The position numbers were made by a program, and so were the translations under genes. From positions 62,001 through 126,000 of the forward strand of contig JAOIZZ010000002.1 in assembly GCA_028227395.1 (NCBI GenBank): a DNA stretch of 64,000 nt, written 5' to 3'. The stretch comes from Woeseiaceae bacterium (GTDB taxonomy: Bacteria; Pseudomonadota; Gammaproteobacteria; Steroidobacterales; Woeseiaceae). This document shows, piece after piece, positions 39,575 to 48,763 of the stretch. Numbering within the stretch: position 1 is the first letter of the stretch; each line of letters opens with the position of its first letter. The notes beneath the pieces are model-generated. The model saw only the letters and a list, made by a program, of their open reading frames with translations. It was not told the DNA's origin and did no database searches.

Positions 39575-40132
39575 TTAAACAACCATTAGTTCTTTTTCTT
39601 TAACCGCGATTATTTGATCTATTTCCTCTACATGTTGATTGGTTAATTCTTGAATCTCTTCTTGCCCTTTTCTTTCTTCATCCTCACCAATCATTTTTTC
39701 TTTGAGCAATTCTTTGATATCACCCAGTGAATCTCTTCTAACATTTCTTACAGCAATCTTTGATTGCTCACCTTCTTGCCTTACAACACGAATCATGTCC
39801 TTTCTTCGGTCTTCAGTTAGAGGGGGTAAAGGAATTCTAATGATTATTCCAGCCGTGACTGGATTTAGCCCTAAATTTGAATTCATTATTGCTTTTTCAA
39901 TCGGCTGTATCATGTCTTTCTCCCAAGGTGTGATTTTGAGAGTACGGGAATCCTCTATACTGACATTTGCTACTTGATTTAAAGCAGATTGGCTTCCGTA
40001 ATAATCAACAAATATCTGATCCAATAGACTGGTATTTGCTCGTCCAGTTCTTATTTTTGTTAAATTTTGCTGCAATGCCATTGTGCTTTTCTTCATTCTA
40101 TCTGCAGCGTCTTTTTTGATCTCATTAATCAC
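39575..40132 (-). CDS. frr: Ribosome recycling factor
   Basis: RRF, with EF-G, splits post-termination ribosomes. The 185-residue protein begins [31 protein letters not shown] and continues [32 protein letters not shown]. Domain II contains [38 protein letters not shown]. All are strongly conserved. The start is a GTG with GGAG 8 nt upstream. It follows pyrH in the rpsB-tsf-pyrH-frr operon. Confidence 0.97.
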   Translation of the reverse strand: MINEIKKDAADRMKKSTMALQQNLTKIRTGRANTSLLDQIFVDYYGSQSALNQVANVSIEDSRTLKITPWEKDMIQPIEKAIMNSNLGLNPVTAGIIIRIPLPPLTEDRRKDMIRVVRQEGEQSKIAVRNVRRDSLGDIKELLKEKMIGEDEERKGQEEIQELTNQHVEEIDQIIAVKEKELMVV

Positions 40133-40153
40133 TTTATATTCTCCGATTTACTC

Positions 40154-40876
40154 CTAAGTCCCTACTGAAGTTCCAACTGATGCATCTGTCATCGCTGCAA
40201 CTAAGGTGTTTGGTTTTAGCAAATTAAACACTCTGAGTGATAAATCATTATCTCTGCACATCACGATTGCCGTGGCATCCATAACATTAAGCTTATTTGA
40301 TAAAATTTTGTCAAAAGATATGTGCTTGTATAATTTTGCCTTATTATTGTTTTTCGGATCAGAATCATAAACACCATCAACCATTGTCGCCTTCAGCAAT
40401 ACTTCTGCACCTATCTCAATAGCTCTAAGACTTGCAGCTGAATCTGTCGTAAAAAATGGGTTACCTGTACCTGCTGCAAGAATAACTATTCGGTTTTTTT
40501 CTAAATGCCTTACAGCTCTTCTTCGTATATAGTCTTCGCAAACTTCATGAATTTTGATAGCAGACATCACTCTTGCGTTTACCTGCATTGATTCAAGAGC
40601 ATCTTGTATTGCTAATGCATTCATCACAGTTGCTAGCATTCCCATATAATCGCCAGTCACTCGATCCATTCCTGCGCCAGCAAGACCGGCACCACGAAAA
40701 ATATTCCCACCGCCTATTACTACGGCAATTTCGATACCAAGTTTCTTTACTTGAATTAATTCATTCGCAATACGTTTAATTACCGTGGGGTCTATTCCAT
40801 AATCAAGATCGCCCATTAGGGCTTCACCACTTAATTTAACTAGTATGCGCTTATAGAGAGGAGATGATGTTTTCAT
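40154..40876 (-). CDS. pyrH: Uridylate kinase
   Basis: PyrH phosphorylates UMP to UDP and belongs to the amino-acid-kinase fold. The motifs are [87 protein letters not shown] and [10 protein letters not shown]. The protein is 240 aa, typical. It is located between tsf and frr, with a gap of about 110 nt after tsf that could contain an internal promoter. UDP from this enzyme feeds the CTP synthase and the UDP-sugar-dependent lipid A enzymes also present here. Confidence 0.97.
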   Translation of the reverse strand: MKTSSPLYKRILVKLSGEALMGDLDYGIDPTVIKRIANELIQVKKLGIEIAVVIGGGNIFRGAGLAGAGMDRVTGDYMGMLATVMNALAIQDALESMQVNARVMSAIKIHEVCEDYIRRRAVRHLEKNRIVILAAGTGNPFFTTDSAASLRAIEIGAEVLLKATMVDGVYDSDPKNNNKAKLYKHISFDKILSNKLNVMDATAIVMCRDNDLSLRVFNLLKPNTLVAAMTDASVGTSVGT

Positions 40877-40988
40877 TGGAAAAATCCTTCTTTTTTATAC
40901 AAGAATACCTTAATAATTAGATATTAGCCTATTAATAAAATTAAAAAGAATTCAATTGAGGCGTTCCCTTATAAATGAGTAAGTTAGA

Positions 40989-41867
40989 TTAAGAAGCACT
41001 ATCTTTTATTTGCTTCATGACCTCATCAGCGAAATTTTCTTCTTTTTTCTCAATACCTTCGCCGACCTCATAACGAATAAACTTAGTTACATCAGCGTTA
41101 GAATTTTTTAATAATTCCCCAACAGAGATATCAGGATCCTTAATAAATGATTGGCCTAATAACGTTATTTCTTTAATAAATTTAGACATTTTGCCTTGAA
41201 TCATTTTTTCTATTATTTCAGGTGGCTTACCAGAGGACTGCGCTTGCTCATTGTAAATCTTCTTCTCTCTCTCTATTAATTCATTCGGTATACCATTTTG
41301 ATCAATACATATTGGATTTGATGCAGCGATATGCATAGCCAAATCCTTAGCCAACTCTTTGTCACCGCCCGATAAACTTACGATAGTTCCTATTCTGGAG
41401 CCATGCGAATAACACCCAAGGTTTTCTGCGTCACTAATTTTACCAAAACGACGTAAAGAGATTTTCTCACCAACTTTAGTAACGAGTTCAGTGCGAGCCT
41501 CTTCAACTGTTTGATTATTTGACAAAATACTGTCGCTCAATTGTTTTATATCTTTAATGTCAGTATCTAATAATAGATTTGCTATAGAGTCAGAAAAATT
41601 GATGAAATTTTCATCTTTAGCTACGAAATCAGTTTCAGAATTAATTTCGATTATTACCGCCATGAACGCATTGCTTTTGATAACAATTCTTCCATCTGCA
41701 GCAACTCGAGATGCTTTCTTTTCCGCCTTAGCTTGTCCGGAAGTTCTAAGTAAATCTATAGCTGCGTCGATATCGCCATCAACCTCAACCAAAGCTTTCT
41801 TGCACTCCATCATTCCGGCGCCAGTTCTATCACGAAGTTCTTTCACCAAAGATGCTGTTATAGACAT
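40989..41867 (-). CDS. tsf: Elongation factor Ts
   Basis: EF-Ts is the guanine-nucleotide exchange factor for EF-Tu. The N-terminal UBA-like module ITASLVKELRDRTGAGMMECKKALVEVDGDIDAAIDLLR is diagnostic. The exchange motif INSETDFVAKDENF follows, with the core and coiled-coil regions to residue 292. The length is normal. It is 43 nt downstream of rpsB, and the pair is almost universally linked. Confidence 0.97.
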   Translation of the reverse strand: MSITASLVKELRDRTGAGMMECKKALVEVDGDIDAAIDLLRTSGQAKAEKKASRVAADGRIVIKSNAFMAVIIEINSETDFVAKDENFINFSDSIANLLLDTDIKDIKQLSDSILSNNQTVEEARTELVTKVGEKISLRRFGKISDAENLGCYSHGSRIGTIVSLSGGDKELAKDLAMHIAASNPICIDQNGIPNELIEREKKIYNEQAQSSGKPPEIIEKMIQGKMSKFIKEITLLGQSFIKDPDISVGELLKNSNADVTKFIRYEVGEGIEKKEENFADEVMKQIKDSAS

Positions 41868-41910
41868 ATTATTTACCTTAAATAGTTTTTTTATAGAATA
41901 ATAAAAATAT

Positions 41911-42984
41911 TTATTTTTTTGTGACTTTCTTCTTAGCTACTTTCTTCTTAGCTACTTTCTTCTTAGCTACTTTCTTCTTAGCTACTTTCTTCTTAGCTAC
42001 TTTCTTCTTAGCTACTTTCTTCTTTGTCGTCTCTTTTATAGGTTTTTCCTCAGATATTTCTTCTGATGACTTTATTTCAGATGCAATATCTTTTTTATCA
42101 ACTGAAATAGACTCATCTAACTTTGGCTCTCCATCCACTTCAAGAGGCTTAGATGTTTTTGATTTTTTATTCACAGAGGTTATTTTTACTTTTTTACTTG
42201 TTATTTTGCCTGGTATTTTATTCTTCCTTACACTCTGTTTGGTAGGTTTTCCATCTTCATCCAACTCTATAAATTCATCATCACTCAAAGCGACTTCAGG
42301 AAGGGAGGCCTTCCCATCTAATACCGCATCCGCCATATATGAAGCATATAAAGAAACAGCTCTTATAGCATCATCATTTCCTGGAATTACGTAATCAACA
42401 AGATCAGGAGAACAATTAGAATCAACAATACCAACGACAGGAATACCTAGTTTTTTTGCTTCGCGAATAGCTATTTCCTCTTGCCCGACATCCACCACAA
42501 AAAGTGCATCTGGAATGGATCCCATGTCTTTTATTCCACCAAGACTTTTTTCTAATTTTTCAGATTCCCTGGTTAAACCTAAAATCTCTTTCTTATTTAG
42601 CCCGACAAAGCCGCCCTCTTCTGTCATTTTATCTAAATTCTTTAACCTCTTTACCGATTGACGAATCGTCTTATAATTGGTTAGCATGCCACCAAGCCAT
42701 CGATGATTCACATAAGGCATTTCACAGCGCTCCGCTTCAGATTTAACTGTTTCTCTTGCAGCACGTTTAGTGCCAACAAATAAAACCTTTCCGCCATCTG
42801 AGATAATAGCTTTGATAAATGCATAAGCATCTCTAGCCATTGGCAAACTTTTTTCTAAATTAATTATGTGAATTTTATTTCTAGAACCAAAGATATAAGG
42901 TGCCATCTTAGGATCCCAATAACGAGTTTGATGTCCAAAATGAACGCCCGCTTCAAGCATTTCACGCATAGTAATATCTTTCAT
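41911..42984 (-). CDS. rpsB: Ribosomal protein S2 with long lysine-rich C-terminal extension
   Basis: S2 is a 30S protein that bridges the head and body and binds S1. The first ~235 residues are a normal S2: [41 protein letters not shown] and [52 protein letters not shown]. After this comes an unusual ~120-residue extension, first mixed-charge and Ser/Lys rich, then ending in six copies of KKKVA and a final KKKVTKK. E. coli S2 is about 240 aa. CGGAG precedes the ATG. Neighbours rpsB-tsf are standard. The tail might bind rRNA or nucleic acid, but this is inference. Confidence 0.96.
   Translation of the reverse strand: MKDITMREMLEAGVHFGHQTRYWDPKMAPYIFGSRNKIHIINLEKSLPMARDAYAFIKAIISDGGKVLFVGTKRAARETVKSEAERCEMPYVNHRWLGGMLTNYKTIRQSVKRLKNLDKMTEEGGFVGLNKKEILGLTRESEKLEKSLGGIKDMGSIPDALFVVDVGQEEIAIREAKKLGIPVVGIVDSNCSPDLVDYVIPGNDDAIRAVSLYASYMADAVLDGKASLPEVALSDDEFIELDEDGKPTKQSVRKNKIPGKITSKKVKITSVNKKSKTSKPLEVDGEPKLDESISVDKKDIASEIKSSEEISEEKPIKETTKKKVAKKKVAKKKVAKKKVAKKKVAKKKVAKKKVTKK
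41924..42028 (-). repeat. 15-bp tandem repeat coding the KKVAK tail of S2
   Basis: The plus-strand unit ACTTTCTTCTTAGCT occurs six times without a mismatch from 41924 to 42013. A seventh, diverged copy (ACTTTCTTCTTTGTC) follows up to 42028. The unit is a multiple of three, so copy-number changes would keep the rpsB frame and only lengthen or shorten the lysine/alanine tail. The perfect nucleotide identity, including third codon positions, points to recent slippage expansion. Confidence 0.95.
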
Positions 42985-43092
42985 TTTATTCTCCGGGTTA
43001 TGCCTCCGTTTACCCCATTATGCAACTCAGTTCTTACTTAAGCACCCAGCATTATGTGACGATAAACGTGTGGATTATTTGCCTCAAGGGCG
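42985..43092 (-). promoter_or_regulatory. rpsB 5' leader (putative S2 autoregulatory leader)
   Basis: About 108 nt separate the likely transcription start from the rpsB ATG. The coding-strand leader contains GGGTGCTTAAGTAAG, and near the start codon GGGT..ACCC flanks a loop containing CGGAGG. This stem would lie just upstream of, or overlap, the ribosome binding region (CCCGGAGAATAAAATG). Gammaproteobacterial rpsB leaders are known targets for S2 feedback repression. I infer the same here from position and structure, without a covariance-model match. Confidence 0.5.
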
Positions 43093-43098
43093 GGCGCT

Positions 43099-43126
43099 TT
43101 ATAACATATCCATAAAATTCGAACAA
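43099..43126 (-). promoter_or_regulatory. Probable sigma-70 promoter for rpsB-tsf
   Basis: On the minus strand TTGTTC (-35) and TTATAA (-10) are separated by 16 nt. They are followed by the GC-rich stretch GCGCCCGCCC around the expected start. A GC-rich discriminator in an otherwise AT-rich genome is typical of stringently controlled ribosomal promoters. The assignment is by eye and has not been tested against a model. Confidence 0.5.
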
Positions 43127-43243
43127 TATTTATAATAAATAAAAATATATTACAAATTGGAAAAATAAAAAAATTTTAACGATATCTAAACCCTTACCAG
43201 TTAAACTATGGTTTAGAAAGATAATAAAGAGAATTATTTTAAG

Positions 43244-44008
43244 ATGACAATCACAATTAAAACTTTAGAAGAACAAGAAAAAATGCGTAAGGCGGGAAGG
43301 TTAGCCGCAAATGTTTTAGATATGATAAGTGACTATATTAAGCCAGGAGTTACTACTGATGAACTTGATGTAATATGTCATAAATTTATTACTGAGGAAC
43401 AAAAAGCGATTCCTGCCCCACTTAATTACATGGGTTTTCCAAAGTCAATCTGCACCTCATTGAATCATGTCGTTTGCCATGGCATTCCAGGTCAACGAAT
43501 TCTAAAAACGGGTGATTGTTTAAATATAGACATTACAGTAATAAAAGATGGTTTTCATGGCGACACCAGTCGCATGTTCTTTGTTGGCAAGCCCAGTATA
43601 AAAGCAAAAAGGCTCTCTGATATAGCCTACAAATCCATGTGGTTAGGTATCGAGCAATTGGCTGATGGCAAATATTTAGGAGATATAGGGCATGCAATTC
43701 AATCTTTTGTTGAAAGAAATAGATTCTCAGTTGTTAGAGAGTATTGTGGGCACGGTATTGGGAGTGTGTTTCATGAGGAGCCGCAAGTATTACATTATGG
43801 CAAGCCAAAAACAGGCGTAAAACTCAAAGCTGGAATGACATTAACTATAGAGCCTATGGTTAATGCTGGAAAAAAAGAAGTTAAACTTCTTCCTGATAAC
43901 TGGACTGTGGTTACTAAAGATCATAGTCTTTCCGCTCAATGGGAACACACAATACTTATTACAAAAGATGGTTTTGAAGTTCTTACACTGGGTCTAGACC
44001 AAAGATAA
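43244..44008 (+). CDS. map: Methionine aminopeptidase, type I
   Basis: MAP removes the initiator methionine from nascent proteins. The pita-bread fold shows KAGRLAANVLDMI, NHVVCHGIPG, and the metal ligands in LNIDITVIKDGFHGDTSRMF, YCGHGIGSVFHEEPQVLHYG, GMTLTIEPMVNAG and AQWEHTILIT. At 254 aa the length is typical of the short class without an N-terminal extension. It is divergent from rpsB, a common gammaproteobacterial layout, and is followed 11 nt later by glnD. Confidence 0.97.
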   Translation: MTITIKTLEEQEKMRKAGRLAANVLDMISDYIKPGVTTDELDVICHKFITEEQKAIPAPLNYMGFPKSICTSLNHVVCHGIPGQRILKTGDCLNIDITVIKDGFHGDTSRMFFVGKPSIKAKRLSDIAYKSMWLGIEQLADGKYLGDIGHAIQSFVERNRFSVVREYCGHGIGSVFHEEPQVLHYGKPKTGVKLKAGMTLTIEPMVNAGKKEVKLLPDNWTVVTKDHSLSAQWEHTILITKDGFEVLTLGLDQR

Positions 44009-44019
44009 AATAGAATAAA

Positions 44020-46671
44020 ATGTCTTCTAGCTTAACTATTGATTTAAAAGAAGATGCTGATATCAGATGTTTTTCTGAATCAATGACTAAAAATAGTACA
44101 CTCGATAGTCTAAAACTATCCTTAGCAGAGATAGATGACAACCTTATGGCGCGCTTCATTAATAATGAAGCAATAGAAAATCTTGTTTATCTGCGTTCTC
44201 ATGCCATAGATCAAATAATGCTCCATCTTTGGCGTACAAATAAGTTAAATAACTTACCGGATATCGTGTTAATGGCAGTTGGAGGTTACGGTCGCGGTGA
44301 ATTACATCCGCAATCAGATATCGACATCATGATCTTATTTAAATCTAAAATAACACCTGAGATAAATGATCGTATTTCACTATTTCTAACCACTCTTTGG
44401 GATTTAGGTTTTGATCTTGGTCATAGTGTCCGCTCACTAAAAGAATGCAAAGCTGAGTCGGAAAAAGATTTAAGCACCATAACAACTCTCATGGAATCGC
44501 GTTTATTATTTGGATGCAAAAAACTTCATAACTCTATGAGTGAAAGTATCAAAAAAAATATGATGTGGTCATCAAAGAAATTTTTTGCCGGAAAAAGAAA
44601 AGAGCAAGTTGACAGACATCTTCGATCAGATAATTCAGCTTATAAACTCGAGCCCAATGTGAAGCTTAGTCCAGGTGGACTGAGAGATATTCAATTAATA
44701 GGCTGGGTGGCAAAAAGACACTTCCAAGTCAATAATATAAATGAGCTGATCAAACATAAATTTCTCACCGTTGGACAATTAAAAAGGCTAAATGAAGGGC
44801 AAAGATTTCTTTGGAAAATTCGCTATGGACTCCACGTAATAGCAAAAAGAAGGGAAGATCGATTATTATTTGATTATCAAAAAAATTTAGCAGCGATGCT
44901 AGGTTATGAGGATGCAGCTTTTACTCTTGCTGTAGAACAAATGATGCAACGTTATTATAGAACTGTAATGGAATTAAGCCGTATCAATGAAATGTTATTA
45001 CAACAATTTGAAGAGGCTATTTTACTTAATCCAAATGCAAAGCCAAAGGCGATTAACAACTCATTTCAAATAAAAAATGGCTATCTGCAAGCAACACATA
45101 ATCAAATATTTGAGGAGAACCCGTCATGCTTGTTGATGATTTTTCTCTTGTTACAACAAGAAGAAAAATTAATTGGTGTAAGTGCCTATACGATTGGACT
45201 AATAAAAAGAAATCTATATTTAATTGATGATGAATTTAGGCAGAACCCAAAAAATCATCGTTTATTTTTAGAGATACTAAAAGCTCCTCAAGGGGTAACG
45301 CACGAACTAAGAAGAATGAATTTATATGGAGTATTAGGTCTTTATATTCCTGCATTTGGTCGAATTGTTGGACGTATGCAATATGATTTATTTCACGCCT
45401 ATACCGTTGATGAACATACTCTTTTCGTGGTGAGTAACTTAAGAAGATTTGCATTATCAAGGTTTGATCATGAATACCCACATTGCAGTAAATTAATGCA
45501 ATCACTTGAAAAGCCAGAAATTGCCTATCTTGCAGGAATTTTTCATGATATCGCAAAAGGACGTGGAGGAGATCATTCTGAACTTGGGGCTATTGATGCC
45601 GAAGCCTTTTGCCTAGAACATGGTATGAGTGAATACTCTTCAAAGACAGTCGCTTGGCTGGTCAAACATCATCTTTTATTATCGATGACTGCTCAAAAGA
45701 AAGACATCAGTGATCCTGCTGTCATTAATGAATTTTCTAGAATAATTGGAGATAAGATACATCTTGATTACCTTTATGTACTATCTATCGCAGACATAAG
45801 AGGCACTAATGAAAATCTATGGAACTCCTGGAAAGCAACTCTATTTTATGATCTTTATAGCCTTACAAAACGAGCATTAAGGAGTGAATTGGATGATCCA
45901 ATTGATCGCGATCAATTGATAGTAGAAAAAAAGTCTGAATCACTTGATTTGCTATCAAAATTACCCATTGATAACAAAGATATTAGTGATATTTGGAATT
46001 TGCATACGGAAGAATATTTCATAAGATATCGTGCCAACGAAATAGCTTGGCACACCAAGAAACTAATGGATAATGATAATTCTAAGAATGGCTTTATTGA
46101 TATACGCGAACAAATCAATGACGAAAGTATTCAAATTGTTGTTTATACGCCACAATCAATGAGAACTTTTGTTGCCACTACCGGAATATTAGATGAATTA
46201 GGGATGAATATATTAGACGCAAGAATTGTTCCGATGAATAACGATTTCAGTATGGATACCTTTATCTTTATAAATAATGATAATGAAAATCAGGTAAATG
46301 AAAAAACATTAGTAAAAATAAAATCAAAATTATCTGCATTTCTTATAAATACTGATGAAGGAAAAATTAAAATATCACGTCGAGTCTCAAGAAAAGCTAA
46401 GCATTTCTCAACGAAACCAGAAGTTATATTTAAAACTGATAGAAATAACAATCGCACGGTTATAGAAATAATAACAAAAGATCAGCCTGGTTTACTTTTC
46501 AAGATTGGGAGTATATTCACAAAACTAAATATTAATATTGAAACTGCTAAGATTGTGACCATTGGTGAAAGAGCTGAAGATGTTTTCTTTGTCGTTGATG
46601 ATCTCAATATGCCATTATCTGAAAAAATTAAAACACAATTAAAAAATACTTTAATCCAGTACATAAACTAA
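44020..46671 (+). CDS. glnD: Bifunctional uridylyltransferase/uridylyl-removing enzyme GlnD
   Basis: GlnD senses glutamine and adds or removes UMP on PII proteins to control nitrogen assimilation. The nucleotidyltransferase motif GGYGRGELHPQSDIDIM lies near residue 88. The HD hydrolase domain includes HTLFVVSNLRRFAL and FHDIAKGRGGDHSELGA (about 465-520). Two C-terminal ACT domains are present (VYTPQSMRTFVATTGILDELGMNI and IEIITKDQPGLLFKIGSIFTKLNINIETAKI). All domains are complete in 883 aa. It shares the map-glnD arrangement of other gammaproteobacteria, though dapD does not follow. Confidence 0.97.
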   Translation: MSSSLTIDLKEDADIRCFSESMTKNSTLDSLKLSLAEIDDNLMARFINNEAIENLVYLRSHAIDQIMLHLWRTNKLNNLPDIVLMAVGGYGRGELHPQSDIDIMILFKSKITPEINDRISLFLTTLWDLGFDLGHSVRSLKECKAESEKDLSTITTLMESRLLFGCKKLHNSMSESIKKNMMWSSKKFFAGKRKEQVDRHLRSDNSAYKLEPNVKLSPGGLRDIQLIGWVAKRHFQVNNINELIKHKFLTVGQLKRLNEGQRFLWKIRYGLHVIAKRREDRLLFDYQKNLAAMLGYEDAAFTLAVEQMMQRYYRTVMELSRINEMLLQQFEEAILLNPNAKPKAINNSFQIKNGYLQATHNQIFEENPSCLLMIFLLLQQEEKLIGVSAYTIGLIKRNLYLIDDEFRQNPKNHRLFLEILKAPQGVTHELRRMNLYGVLGLYIPAFGRIVGRMQYDLFHAYTVDEHTLFVVSNLRRFALSRFDHEYPHCSKLMQSLEKPEIAYLAGIFHDIAKGRGGDHSELGAIDAEAFCLEHGMSEYSSKTVAWLVKHHLLLSMTAQKKDISDPAVINEFSRIIGDKIHLDYLYVLSIADIRGTNENLWNSWKATLFYDLYSLTKRALRSELDDPIDRDQLIVEKKSESLDLLSKLPIDNKDISDIWNLHTEEYFIRYRANEIAWHTKKLMDNDNSKNGFIDIREQINDESIQIVVYTPQSMRTFVATTGILDELGMNILDARIVPMNNDFSMDTFIFINNDNENQVNEKTLVKIKSKLSAFLINTDEGKIKISRRVSRKAKHFSTKPEVIFKTDRNNNRTVIEIITKDQPGLLFKIGSIFTKLNINIETAKIVTIGERAEDVFFVVDDLNMPLSEKIKTQLKNTLIQYIN

Positions 46672-46688
46672 TAATAAAATTATATAAG

Positions 46689-47033
46689 ATGATTATATTA
46701 TACGGTCTCAAAAATTGTGATAGTTGTACAAAAGCAAAAAAATGGCTAACTTTGAAAAAAATTGACTACATCTATCATGATATCAGGATAGATGGATTGA
46801 ATGAAGTCACCTTGGAGCTATGGTCAAATATAGTTAATCTTGAGTTACTTCTTAATCGACGGAGCACTACATGGAGAAACTTGCCTGATGCTGATAAAAA
46901 TAAAATAAATAATGAAAATATTATTAATTATTTTCTTATGTATCCCACTTTGATAAAACGACCAATAATTAAAAATAATAATTCAATTTTTATAGGTTTT
47001 AACCCGGATGAATTAAAAAATAAATTAAATTAA
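46689..47033 (+). CDS. ArsC/Spx-family reductase (YffB-like)
   Basis: This 114-residue protein has the ArsC/Spx thioredoxin-like fold. It opens with MIILYGLKNCDSCTKAKKWL, containing a CxxC (Cys10 and Cys13), and continues DYIYHDIRIDGL. Near the C-terminus PTLIKRPIIKNNNSIFIGFNPDELK matches the conserved RP segment. YffB-type proteins are glutathione-dependent thiol reductases of uncertain substrate. In related genomes the gene lies close to glnD, dapD and dapE; here dapE is nearby on the other strand. It differs from the true ArsC at 61.2 kb, which has only one cysteine in its motif. Confidence 0.88.
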   Translation: MIILYGLKNCDSCTKAKKWLTLKKIDYIYHDIRIDGLNEVTLELWSNIVNLELLLNRRSTTWRNLPDADKNKINNENIINYFLMYPTLIKRPIIKNNNSIFIGFNPDELKNKLN

Positions 47034-47077
47034 AAATTTTCTAATTTCTCTAAAAAATCGTCTATAATATCTTTCTT

Positions 47078-47575
47078 ATGCAAAATATATCAATACGAAC
47101 ATTATATCTCATGGGATTTTTATCTTGTATACTCATGATGGGTTATGCGTTGTATGCTGAATATCAATTGTTACTCACCCCTTGTCCTTTATGTGTGCTG
47201 CAGAGAATTGCAGTGACATTTACTGGAATATTATTTCTCTTGGCTGCCCTGCATAATCCAAATAATTTTAAACGCTATATCTATACCACTTTAATATTTA
47301 TCACTTCTATAGCAGGTGCTGGTGTAGCTGGATGGCATGTCTATCTTCAGAACCTTCCTATAGATAAGGTACCAAGTTGTGGGCCAGGTTTTGATTATCT
47401 TGTCGGTAATTTTCCTTTAGGTGATGCTCTATTATTAATATTTAGCGGTTCTGGTGAGTGCGCATCGACTGACTGGAGCTTTATGATGCTTTCTATGCCA
47501 ACGTGGGTAGTTATTTGCTGCCTTGGTTTAGCTGCATTAAATATTCTTGCAGGACTGAGATTAGCTAATAAATAG
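47078..47575 (+). CDS. dsbB: Disulfide bond formation protein DsbB
   Basis: DsbB reoxidises the periplasmic oxidase DsbA and passes electrons to quinones. Four membrane helices are visible in 165 aa. The first periplasmic cysteine pair is PCPLC near residue 34. The second pair is formed by the cysteines in VPSCGPGFDY and GSGECAST. The segment LQRIAVTFTGI, with a conserved Gln-Arg, follows the first pair. The 3' end overlaps the convergent dapE by 15 nt. I saw no dsbA in the window. Confidence 0.95.
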   Translation: MQNISIRTLYLMGFLSCILMMGYALYAEYQLLLTPCPLCVLQRIAVTFTGILFLLAALHNPNNFKRYIYTTLIFITSIAGAGVAGWHVYLQNLPIDKVPSCGPGFDYLVGNFPLGDALLLIFSGSGECASTDWSFMMLSMPTWVVICCLGLAALNILAGLRLANK

Positions 47576-48706
47576 ACGTTTCATAATATTTAGATAAATA
47601 TTACTTAACTCTGGTGTTCCATCTATAGAGACAGATTCATTTACTTTATGAATAGTGGCATTAAGAGCACCTAACTCAATAACCTGACAACCCATTGGGG
47701 CAATAAACCTTCCGTCTGATGTACCGCCGTCTGTGGAGAGCAATGGTTCCGTGCCACAATATTCAAGAATCACGTTTTTAACGATATCAGTCAAATACCC
47801 CTGTTCTGTATAATAAGGCTTACCGGACTCACGCCAAGTTAAATCAAAATCTAAAGTTTCTGAAGTCAGTAAATTATTTATATGTAATTTAATTTTTTCA
47901 TAATTCCAATTTGGGTTATAACGAAGATTAAAAATAATTTTTATTTCTCCTGGGATAACATTAATAGCATCACTATTAGTCATTATATTTACAATTTCAA
48001 AGCTAGTTGGTGGAAATAAATCACTTCCTTTATCCCATGTTTCACTCAATAACATTGAAATTAATGGTGAGGCCAAACGAATTGGATTATTAGCGAGCTG
48101 CGGATATGCGACATGGCCTTGCACTCCCTTAACTGTCAGGTAACCTGTCAAAGAACCCCGTCTACCGACTCTTACCGTATCGCCGAGAAATTCCTTACTA
48201 GATGGCTCGCCAACAATACACCAATCAATTTTTTCCTTTCTTTCTTTAAGTTCTTCAACTACCATCAAAGTGCCATTAACAGCTGGCCCCTCCTCATCAC
48301 TGGTAATCAAAAAAGCTAATCTACCAAAGAAATGATGTTCGCTATCTATGAATTGCTCTGCTGCAATTACCATTGCTGCTAAGCCAGATTTCATATCTGC
48401 AGCACCTCGACCATAGATAGAATTATCGGCAAAAGTTGCTTGAAAAGGATCAAATTTCCATTCATTTAGTGGTCCTGGCGGCACAACATCCGTATGACCG
48501 GCAAAACAGAGTGTCGGTCCATTAGTATTGCCAATAGTAGCCCATAAATTTTTTACCTCTCCATAATTTAATTCTTCACAAATAAACCCAATAGATTGCA
48601 GTCTTTTTTTTATTATATCTTGGCAACCAGCATCTTTAGGAGTTATAGATTTACAGTTAATCAAATCAATTAATAACTGGTTCGATGGGTGATTTCTTAT
48701 ATTCAT
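47561..48706 (-). CDS. dapE: Succinyl-diaminopimelate desuccinylase
   Basis: DapE releases LL-diaminopimelate from its N-succinyl form in lysine and peptidoglycan precursor synthesis. The M20 metallopeptidase motifs are LCFAGHTDVVPPGP, YGRGAADMKSGLAAMV, ITSDEEGPAVNGT and WCIVGEPSS, with STDGGTSDGRFIAPMG and NATIHKVNE at the C-terminus. These contain the two-zinc ligands. The length of 381 aa is typical. It overlaps the convergent dsbB by 15 nt. It also shows that the organism uses the succinylase branch of lysine synthesis. Confidence 0.97.
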   Translation of the reverse strand: MNIRNHPSNQLLIDLINCKSITPKDAGCQDIIKKRLQSIGFICEELNYGEVKNLWATIGNTNGPTLCFAGHTDVVPPGPLNEWKFDPFQATFADNSIYGRGAADMKSGLAAMVIAAEQFIDSEHHFFGRLAFLITSDEEGPAVNGTLMVVEELKERKEKIDWCIVGEPSSKEFLGDTVRVGRRGSLTGYLTVKGVQGHVAYPQLANNPIRLASPLISMLLSETWDKGSDLFPPTSFEIVNIMTNSDAINVIPGEIKIIFNLRYNPNWNYEKIKLHINNLLTSETLDFDLTWRESGKPYYTEQGYLTDIVKNVILEYCGTEPLLSTDGGTSDGRFIAPMGCQVIELGALNATIHKVNESVSIDGTPELSNIYLNIMKRLFIS

Positions 48707-48763
48707 ATCAATTTATATATTACCTATGATGAGACTTGAAAAGCATAGATCTATTAAAAAACA

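Noticed and set aside
41924-42028. CRISPR-like array
   Set aside because: The 15-bp units are contiguous with no spacers and keep the rpsB frame, so this is a coding tandem repeat.
41921-42394. Plus-strand 157-aa ORF with repeated FFLAT units
   Set aside because: It is the antisense shadow of the repeated lysine-rich tail of rpsB; the apparent hydrophobic repeats arise only from the 15-bp repeat.
45236-45556. Minus-strand 106-aa ORF inside glnD
   Set aside because: It is a shadow of the GlnD HD domain on the opposite strand.
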